DNA from: Sutterella parvirubra YIT 11816 | Lineage (GTDB): Bacteria > Pseudomonadota > Gammaproteobacteria > Burkholderiales > Burkholderiaceae_F | NCBI RefSeq assembly: GCF_000250875.1 | Contig: NZ_JH604964.1 | Span: forward strand, 15,946 to 36,893 | Length of the DNA: 20,948 nucleotides | Direction: 5' to 3' | Shown: positions 14,301 to 20,948 of the stretch, one piece after another | Layout of the letters: the number at the start of each line of letters is the position of its first letter | Numbering within the stretch: the first letter of the stretch is position 1 | Made by a program: the position numbers and the translations under genes | The notes under the pieces: generated by a model | What the model was told of the DNA's origin: nothing | The model's database searches: none | Seen by the model: the letters and a program-made list of their open reading frames with translations, nothing else

Positions 14301-16385
14301 ATGACATCTCCCCGCCTTCGACAACTCCTCTTCGCCGTGAGCCTGGCGGCTCTCGCGGCCGGCACGGCCCCCGCGGTCAGCCTCGCGGCCGATGCCGACC
14401 CGCAGCCCTCAGTCGACGCGGCTGATCCGGCTGATGCGGCTGAAGGCGGAGCCGACGCCCCGGTCGACCCGATCGAGGCCGACCACCTGGCGGGCGAGGA
14501 AGCGCTCCGCAGGGGCGAAGCCGAAGCGATGACGGTGGGCGAACAGAAGGCCGATCAGGCGGATCAGGCCGATCACGCCGACGACGGCGCGGACGAGGAA
14601 GGCGCCGAGAAAACCGACAAGACCGCTCAACCCGACAAGGCCGCCCGACCTGAAACCTCCTCCGTCACCGCAGCCCCCGCTGCCGCCAACCTGAGCCCCT
14701 TCAGCGTTCAGGTGAAGGGCCTTCAGGGCGCGGTGTTGGAGAACGTCAACGCGCACCTCATGTCGGTTCCGAAGGACATCACGGTGCGCGGCCGCTACCG
14801 CACGCGCGTGCGCCAGGCGATCCGCGAGGGCCTGCGGGCGCTCGGGTACTACCACGCGACGATCAAGCTCACGTGGGAGCAGGGCGAGAACGGCAAAAAA
14901 CGCGGGAACGTGCTTTTGGCGGAAGTGACGCCGGGCGAACCCATGCGCCTCCAGGAGGTGAACGTCAACGTGACGGGGGAAGGCGGCGAGGACCGCACCT
15001 TCCAGAGGCTTCTGCGCCGTGCCGCGAAGCCGGGCGCGCGCGTCGACCACGGTCAGTACGACACCTTCAAGCAGCAGCTCCAGGCGGTGGCGCTGCAGCG
15101 CGGCTACTTCGACGCCGAATTCAAGAAGAGCCAGTTGGCGGTCGCCCCCGACCTCAACGTGGGCTTTTGGAACATCGACTACGACACGGGGATCCGCTAC
15201 CGCTACGGCGAAGTGCAGTTCCAGGGGTCGCAGATCGAAGAGGCGTACCTCCGGAACCTTCTTCCCTTCCAGACGGGCGAACACTACGACGCGGAGAGCG
15301 TCGCGGAGATGAACCGGCGTCTCGCTGAAACCGGCTGGTTCTCGTCCGTCATGGTGGCGCCCGACTGGGAGGCGGCGCAGAAGCTTCGCGAATCGGGTGA
15401 GGAAAACGTCCTCCCGATGACGGGCGTCGTCTCGCTCGCCACGAAGAACAGCGTCGAAGTCGGCGTGGGCTTCGCGACGGACGTGGGGCCGAGGCTCCAG
15501 ACCACGTGGACGCGCCCCTGGGTGAACGAAAAGGGCCACAGCTTGAAGGGCACCCTCAACCTCTCCGCCTACGAGCAGATTCTGGACGGGGTCTACAAGA
15601 TCCCGAAGGTCGAGAACCCCTTGACGGAATACTGGCAGATCCAGTCCGGCCTCAAGGCGACGAACCTGAACGACACGGACTCGAAGTCGGTGACGTTCAT
15701 GGGCGCGCGCTACTGGGAGCTCGAATCCGGTTGGCAGCGCTCGATCGGCTTGAAGTGGTCGTACGACGACTTCAAGCAGGGCGAAGAGATGCACAAGACG
15801 ATGCTCCTCTACCCGGGCATCACGCTCTCGCGCTCGCGCACGAAGGGCGGGCTCATGCCCCGTTGGGGCGACAGCCAGCGCTACACCTTGGACGTCTCCA
15901 ACACCGCCTGGGGGTCGGACGTCGATTTCGTCGCCTTCAACGCGTCGGGGGCTTTGATCCGCACGTACGGACGGAAGAACAGGTTCGTCCTTCGCGGAAG
16001 CTTCGGCTGGATCGAAACGAACGACTTCGACCGCGTGCCGCCGGATCTGCGCTTCTTCGCCGGGGGCGACCGAAGCGTGCGCGGCTACGACTACAAGTCG
16101 ATTTCGCCCGAAGACGAGAACGGTGACCTCACCGGTGCGGCGCGTCTGCTCACCGGTTCGATCGAGTACCAATACAACGTCACCGGGAAGTGGTGGGGAG
16201 CCGTTTTCTTCGATGCGGGCGAAGCCGTGAACGACTTCAAGGATCAGGAACTCAAGAAGGGCGCGGGCGTCGGCATCCGTTGGGAGTCGCCGGTCGGTCC
16301 CGTCAAGCTCGACCTCGCGATGCCCGTCGGCGACCCCGATCACAAGGGCGTGGCGTTCTACATCGGCCTCGGGCCTGAATTCTGA
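14301..16385 (+). CDS. tamA: TamA, Omp85-family outer-membrane subunit of the TAM assembly module
   Basis: TamA is a barrel of the BamA superfamily. With TamB it helps insert or translocate outer-membrane proteins, including some autotransporters. The 694 residues begin with a Sec signal peptide (1-30, LLFAVSLAALAAG, cleavage after SLA or SLAA). An acidic, Ala/Asp-rich linker covers about 31-128 (for example DQADQADHADDGADEEG). Three POTRA-like units follow at about 133-212, 215-298 and 300-380. The 16-strand-type barrel runs from about 385 to a terminal Phe (YIGLGPEF). The hallmark lid-lock motif DRSVRGY is near residue 590. E. coli TamA is 577 residues; the difference is almost all linker. 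The ATG at 14301 lacks a clear Shine-Dalgarno, but the signal peptide fixes it. tamB follows after 17 bp. BamA is excluded by the three POTRAs and the tamB partner. Confidence 0.93.
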   Translation: MTSPRLRQLLFAVSLAALAAGTAPAVSLAADADPQPSVDAADPADAAEGGADAPVDPIEADHLAGEEALRRGEAEAMTVGEQKADQADQADHADDGADEEGAEKTDKTAQPDKAARPETSSVTAAPAAANLSPFSVQVKGLQGAVLENVNAHLMSVPKDITVRGRYRTRVRQAIREGLRALGYYHATIKLTWEQGENGKKRGNVLLAEVTPGEPMRLQEVNVNVTGEGGEDRTFQRLLRRAAKPGARVDHGQYDTFKQQLQAVALQRGYFDAEFKKSQLAVAPDLNVGFWNIDYDTGIRYRYGEVQFQGSQIEEAYLRNLLPFQTGEHYDAESVAEMNRRLAETGWFSSVMVAPDWEAAQKLRESGEENVLPMTGVVSLATKNSVEVGVGFATDVGPRLQTTWTRPWVNEKGHSLKGTLNLSAYEQILDGVYKIPKVENPLTEYWQIQSGLKATNLNDTDSKSVTFMGARYWELESGWQRSIGLKWSYDDFKQGEEMHKTMLLYPGITLSRSRTKGGLMPRWGDSQRYTLDVSNTAWGSDVDFVAFNASGALIRTYGRKNRFVLRGSFGWIETNDFDRVPPDLRFFAGGDRSVRGYDYKSISPEDENGDLTGAARLLTGSIEYQYNVTGKWWGAVFFDAGEAVNDFKDQELKKGAGVGIRWESPVGPVKLDLAMPVGDPDHKGVAFYIGLGPEF

Positions 16386-16402
16386 TCAAGGAGCGAAGAA
16401 CC

Positions 16403-19400
16403 ATGCTGCGTGTCATCCGCTGGATCGTCCTGACGCTCCTTCTTCTGACGGTCCTCCTGATCGCCTTCGTCGCCTGGGGCTTGGGCACGAGCTCCGGCCT
16501 CACGACGCTCGCGCGCTTCGGCGTGGGCTACGTCCCGGGCGCGGCGTTGGAGCGCGTCGAAGGGAACCTCGGGGACTTCACCCTCATCGACGCCGCCTAC
16601 GAGATGGAGGGCGTCACGGTGAAGGTGGGCCGCGCGAGGCTCGCCGTCGACCTCGGGGCCCTCTGGAACAACCGACTCATCATCGAGGCCGTGGAGGTTG
16701 CCGACGCGGACGTCGCGGTGGACACCGCCAAGCTCCCCGCCTCGGAACCCGCGGCGGACGATGCCTCCGCCACCGCCGTCGCGATGCCCGAAGGCTGGGC
16801 GGCGACCCTGAACGCGCTCACGCTCACCAACATCCGCGCGTCGGTCGACGGGACCGACGTGCGGTTGGGGAGTTTCACGACGGGTGCGGACTTCCGCGGG
16901 AACGACCTCACGGTGCTGCCGACCACCCTGGCCGAGCTCGCCTTGCTGCTGCCGCCCGCTGCCCCGGTCGAGGCGGCCCCGGTTCCGGAGGCCCCCAAGA
17001 CCCTCAAGTGGCGCCGTCCCGGCGAAGACGAGGCGGGCGCGCGGGTGGACCCCGCGACGCTCCCGCCCTTGGTCGACATGCCCGCGCTCCGCGCGGTCTT
17101 CGAGAAGCCCCTTTTGGCGAGCCTCCCTGAGGTGACGATTCCGCTCGGCGTGAAGGCGGAGAGCATCGACGTCGCCCAAGTCGTCGTCCGCCAGCGGGTG
17201 GAAGGTGCATCGGGTGATTCGGCTGAAGCCGAACCCGCGACCTTGGTGAACCTCCAGGCCGCCGCGATCGAAGACCTCCGCGTCACGACCGATCCGGAAG
17301 TCTCGATCGGAAGCCTCAAGCTTGAAACCCCCGAGGGCGCCGTGACGCTCTCGGGCGGCTGGACCCTTCACGACGACTGGAAGGGGAAGGTCGACTTCAA
17401 GGCCGACCTCCGCGAAGCGGCCTTTGCGCGCGTGGGCGTGCGGATGGAAGACCTGTCGCTGCGCGCCATGACCCGCGAAGAGCAGACGGCGCTCGCCCTG
17501 GGCGACGCCTCGAAGCTCTCGGGCGGCGTCGGCACCGAGCCCGTGGGGCTCGAAGCGACCTTGGAAGGGAGCCTCGCCGGGCGCTTGGCATTGAACCTCG
17601 CCATGACGGGCGGGGCGGACGCGCACGTGCTTCTCGAAGCCGTGCCGGGCGAGCCGGGGCTCCCCTTCCTCATCGACGCGGAACTCCCGCGCGCGGCGCT
17701 CCGGATCCCTGCCCAGACGGCGCCGACCGCCCAGTCTGATCAGACCGCTCAGGCGGAGTCCAAGGCCGCCGCCGCGGCGGAAGCCTCCGAATCCGCCGAA
17801 TCCACTGAGCCCGCTGAACCCGCTCAGGCCGCCCTGTCCACCCCCACGGAAAACACGCCCACGGAAAAGTCTTCCGAATCTTCGGATGCCCCGCAGACCT
17901 CCGCCCAGGAGGACGGCGGCGCGGCGTTGGAGAACCTCCGCATCCGCTTCGAAGGCCGCGCCGACGACTGGAAGGGAGCGCTCACCGCGTCCGTGCGCGC
18001 GTCGCTCCCCGGCACGCTTGCGACCCCCGTCGCGGCCGGGATCGAAGGCGCCTTCTCCGGGTCGCTCGCGGGCGCGAAGATCGAACGCTTCGACGCCGTG
18101 CTCCCTGAAGGCCGCATCAAGCTCAACTTGGACGCCGCCTGGGGTCAGCAGCTGGACGCCACGGGGCGCTTTGAGACGGACAAGATCGACCTCAAGCCCT
18201 ACGTCCCGCAGGTGCCCTCGGCCTTTGCGGCCGGGTTCGACTTCAAGGTGCGCCTGCGTTCGAACGGGCACTGGCGCGTGGGCGTCGAGGGGCTCAACGT
18301 CGAGAGCGAACTCCAGGGCGCGCCCGTCAAGGTGGCGGGCGACGTCGCGATGTCGAGCCGCGGCTGGGCCGCGCTCTCGGGCGTGGAGCTCCGTCTCGGG
18401 CGCAACGTCGTCTCCGTGAACGGGGTGCTCCGCGGCCTTCAGGCGGTCGACCTCGAGGCGAAGCTGAACGTCCCGGGTCTGGAGAACACGCTCCCCGGCC
18501 TGGCCGGGAAGGCCTCCGGCCATCTCGCGCTCCGCGGGCCGACGCTCCGCCCCGAAGTCGACGCGGACATCCGCGCCGAAGGCATCCGCTACGGGAACGT
18601 CTCGATCGGGAACATTCAGGTGAAGGGCGACGTGCATCCGCGCACGAAGGCCTCGATCAACCTGAAGGACCAGGAGGCCCTGCGCCGCGCAGTGGAAGCC
18701 TTCGAAAAGCTCGACGCCGTGACCCAGTTCGAGCGCGCGTTCTCCGCCGCCGAAATGGAGGGGACGATCCGCATCGCGCTCTCTAACCTTCAGGTCGAGT
18801 CGGAAGCGGCGGCCGCCCCTGCGGCCGACGCTGCTGCGGACACGAACGCCAACACCGACGCCGCCAAGGTCGGCGAAGCCGACGCAGCGCTCCGGAAGGC
18901 CGAGGCCGACGCCGAGAAGCTGCGTGCCGAGGCGGATGCGGCGGAGGACGGTGCCGACGCCGCGGACGACGAGACGGCACCCTTGGTCGCGTACGACTCG
19001 ATCGTGCTCGCGACCTCCGGGCGCGAATCCGCCCACACGATCACCCTCACGGTGAAGGGGCGCCCGGTCTCGCTCGACATGGCCTGGTCGGGGGCGTTGG
19101 ACCGCAACACCTTCGCGTGGAAGGGGATGTTCGAGAAGGGCGTCATCACGACCCCCGCGGGCGACTGGACGCTGCGCGAACCCTCCGCCATGCGCTTTGA
19201 TCCCGCGAAGACCGAACTCGCCTGGGATCCCTCCGCCTGGACGCACGCGCACGCGTTGGTGACGTTCCCCGAGACCGTGCGGTTGGGGACGAAGGGCGTC
19301 CTCAAAGTCCGCCTGGAGGAACTGAACCTCGAGGTCCTGCAGCCCTACTTGAAGCGCCGCGAGCGCCTCTCTGGGCACGTCAAGGGCGAATTCAAGGCGG

Positions 19401-20941
19401 ATTGGGACATCGACAAGAACGTCATTCCGAACGCCGACTGGGCGTTCGACGCGGACGGGCTCGCGTACTCGACCCGCGTCGACGGCGTGCGCCTCCCGGT
19501 GACGCTGGAAGCGCTTCGACTCACCGGCACCGTGCGCCCCGAGCACGCGGTGCTTGGCTGGACCGTGAAGCCCGAAGGGACGGGCGGCGTCGAGGGGAAC
19601 CTCACGATCGAAGACCCCGCGGGCGAGCGCCGCATGAAGGGCCGGGTGGTCGTCTCCGACATGACCCCGGTGCTCCTGAAGCCGCTTCTCTCGAAGGGCG
19701 AGCGCGCCGAAGGCGTTTTCGCGGCGGACCTCACCGCGGGCGGGACGTTGGAAGCCCCGCGCATCTGGGGCGACCTCACCCTGAAGGGCGTCGAACTCGA
19801 CGCCGGGTTCGTGCCCTTTGAAATGAATCCGAGCGAAATCGCGCTCCGCTTCGAAGGGGACCGCTCGACGCTCACGGGCCGCATCAGTACGGCCGAAGGC
19901 GACCTCATCCTCGACGGCCGGGCCTCGTGGCCGACGGCCGAAGACTGGACCGCGTCGGTGCACGCCGCGATGGCGGAGGACGCGAAGGACGGTAAAGGCG
20001 GGAAGGGGAAGCTCCGCATCACGCTCCCGCCCATGATCGACCTCGATCTTCTCCCCGACGTGCGCGCGAGCGCCGACAAGAACGCCGTGATCCTCTTGGG
20101 CCGCGTCGACGTGCCGCGTGCGCGCGTCACGGTCGAAGAGCTTCCCGCCTCCACGGTCGACGTCTCGAAGGACGAGGTGGTGCTGGACGAAAACCTCAAG
20201 CCCGTCAAGGAAGCCTCGGCGCCGTTCCCCCTGAAGAGCCGCATCGCGGTCGGGATCGGCGACGACGTCCGCATGGACGCCTTCGGGCTTCAGGCGCGCC
20301 TCACCGGCGAACTCTTCGTCCTTCAGGACGAGCGCGGCCTGGGGTTGAACGGCCAGATCAAGGTCCCGGGCGGGCGCTTCCACGCCTACGGTCAGGACCT
20401 GATCGTGCGCGACGGCTCGATCGTCTTCGGGGGCGATCCGACGAACCCGAACTTCCGCATCGAAGCCATCCGCAACCCGGACGTGACCGAGGACGGCGTG
20501 ACGGTCGGCGTGCGCGTGACCGGCACGGCGGCGTCCCCGAAGGTCGAGCTCTTCTCCGACCCGACGAAGCCCCAGCAGGAGATGCTCTCGTATCTCTTGC
20601 GCGGTCAGGGCCTGGAAGGGGGTTCCGGCGAAGACAACTCCGCCATGACGAGCATGTTGGTGGGCTTGGGCGCCGCCACGGGTGGGCAGGTCCTCGGCAA
20701 GATCGGCGACGTCGTCGGGATCGAGGACCTGGGCGTCGACACGACGGGCGTGGGCGACAGCGCGCAGGTCGTCGTGAGCGGCTACATCCTCCCGGGGCTG
20801 CAGTTGAAGTACGGGATCGGGATCTTCGATTCGTTGGCGACGCTGACGCTTCGCTACCGCTTGATGCCGAGGCTCTACCTCGAAGCGGTCTCGGGCGTGA
20901 GTCAGGCCTTGGACCTCCTCTACAGGTTCGAGTTCGATTGA
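16403..20941 (+). CDS. tamB: TamB, inner-membrane-anchored periplasm-spanning subunit of TAM (AsmA-like/DUF490)
   Basis: TamB spans the periplasm as a long hydrophobic beta-groove and works with TamA; AsmA-like relatives also move phospholipids between membranes. The 1512 residues start with an uncleaved anchor (about 6-27, WIVLTLLLLTVLLIAFVAWG). Long beta-taco-like repeats follow. The conserved TamB/DUF490 C-terminus (about 1130-1512) contains ELFSDPTKPQQEMLSYLLRG, YGIGIFDSLATLTLRYRLMP and the final LLYRFEF. E. coli TamB is 1259 residues. Two low-complexity inserts account for much of the excess: about 437-512 (Ala/Ser/Glu/Thr/Pro-rich) and about 798-860 (Ala/Asp/Glu-rich, with coiled-coil-like ADAALRKAEADAEKLRAEAD). 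The ATG at 16403 follows AAGGAG by eight nt. The 17-bp gap to tamA indicates co-transcription. The stop codon falls eight bases from the window edge, so any third operon gene is unseen. Confidence 0.95.
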   Translation: MLRVIRWIVLTLLLLTVLLIAFVAWGLGTSSGLTTLARFGVGYVPGAALERVEGNLGDFTLIDAAYEMEGVTVKVGRARLAVDLGALWNNRLIIEAVEVADADVAVDTAKLPASEPAADDASATAVAMPEGWAATLNALTLTNIRASVDGTDVRLGSFTTGADFRGNDLTVLPTTLAELALLLPPAAPVEAAPVPEAPKTLKWRRPGEDEAGARVDPATLPPLVDMPALRAVFEKPLLASLPEVTIPLGVKAESIDVAQVVVRQRVEGASGDSAEAEPATLVNLQAAAIEDLRVTTDPEVSIGSLKLETPEGAVTLSGGWTLHDDWKGKVDFKADLREAAFARVGVRMEDLSLRAMTREEQTALALGDASKLSGGVGTEPVGLEATLEGSLAGRLALNLAMTGGADAHVLLEAVPGEPGLPFLIDAELPRAALRIPAQTAPTAQSDQTAQAESKAAAAAEASESAESTEPAEPAQAALSTPTENTPTEKSSESSDAPQTSAQEDGGAALENLRIRFEGRADDWKGALTASVRASLPGTLATPVAAGIEGAFSGSLAGAKIERFDAVLPEGRIKLNLDAAWGQQLDATGRFETDKIDLKPYVPQVPSAFAAGFDFKVRLRSNGHWRVGVEGLNVESELQGAPVKVAGDVAMSSRGWAALSGVELRLGRNVVSVNGVLRGLQAVDLEAKLNVPGLENTLPGLAGKASGHLALRGPTLRPEVDADIRAEGIRYGNVSIGNIQVKGDVHPRTKASINLKDQEALRRAVEAFEKLDAVTQFERAFSAAEMEGTIRIALSNLQVESEAAAAPAADAAADTNANTDAAKVGEADAALRKAEADAEKLRAEADAAEDGADAADDETAPLVAYDSIVLATSGRESAHTITLTVKGRPVSLDMAWSGALDRNTFAWKGMFEKGVITTPAGDWTLREPSAMRFDPAKTELAWDPSAWTHAHALVTFPETVRLGTKGVLKVRLEELNLEVLQPYLKRRERLSGHVKGEFKADWDIDKNVIPNADWAFDADGLAYSTRVDGVRLPVTLEALRLTGTVRPEHAVLGWTVKPEGTGGVEGNLTIEDPAGERRMKGRVVVSDMTPVLLKPLLSKGERAEGVFAADLTAGGTLEAPRIWGDLTLKGVELDAGFVPFEMNPSEIALRFEGDRSTLTGRISTAEGDLILDGRASWPTAEDWTASVHAAMAEDAKDGKGGKGKLRITLPPMIDLDLLPDVRASADKNAVILLGRVDVPRARVTVEELPASTVDVSKDEVVLDENLKPVKEASAPFPLKSRIAVGIGDDVRMDAFGLQARLTGELFVLQDERGLGLNGQIKVPGGRFHAYGQDLIVRDGSIVFGGDPTNPNFRIEAIRNPDVTEDGVTVGVRVTGTAASPKVELFSDPTKPQQEMLSYLLRGQGLEGGSGEDNSAMTSMLVGLGAATGGQVLGKIGDVVGIEDLGVDTTGVGDSAQVVVSGYILPGLQLKYGIGIFDSLATLTLRYRLMPRLYLEAVSGVSQALDLLYRFEFD

Positions 20942-20948
20942 TCGGAAA

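Overview
The window reads as chromosomal DNA of a high-GC, Gram-negative, probably anaerobic betaproteobacterium. A member of the Sutterellaceae (Burkholderiales) fits best. Outer-membrane biology is explicit: a large classical autotransporter plus the TamA/TamB translocation and assembly module. The metabolic genes (an aspartase remnant, peptidase T, an NDP-forming acyl-CoA synthetase, HydG) suggest an amino-acid and peptide-using anaerobe. The taxon is inferred from gene content and base composition, not from a marker gene.

Layout. Positions 1-1694 are a decayed locus. The 3' three quarters of an aspartate ammonia-lyase gene (minus strand, two frameshifts) abuts, head to head, the 3' two thirds of a LysR-type regulator (plus strand). 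Both have lost their 5' ends at one junction near 1085-1130, as a single deletion across a divergent regulator/target pair would leave them. Next come an intact YczE-like membrane protein (1716-2450, minus) and a fused alpha-beta acyl-CoA synthetase (2676-4775, minus) with a clear intrinsic terminator. Peptidase T (5157-6503, plus) diverges from the synthetase. HydG, the radical-SAM maturase of [FeFe] hydrogenase, lies at 7010-8431 (minus), with no other hyd gene in the window. The gap between pepT and hydG holds a strong minus-strand terminator that may be the 3' end of an unannotated small RNA.

The right half (9027-20941) is a plus-strand surface block. A small protein with a Lys/Ala/Pro/Glu-rich tail (9027-9602) ends at a textbook terminator. 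The 1386-residue autotransporter (9865-14025) follows, with acidic low-complexity inserts and a dockerin-like EF-hand loop just before its beta-barrel. Then come tamA (14301-16385) and tamB (16403-20941), 17 bp apart and surely one operon. TAM helps fold some outer-membrane proteins, including autotransporters, so a substrate and its assembly machinery may be neighbours here.

Most interesting: the aspA/LysR deletion scar, the EF-hand at the passenger/barrel boundary, the solitary hydG, the candidate sRNA at about 6605-6706, the K/A/P/E-rich protein, and a terminator-like hairpin in the autotransporter leader. I found no CRISPR array, insertion sequence, tRNA or rRNA.
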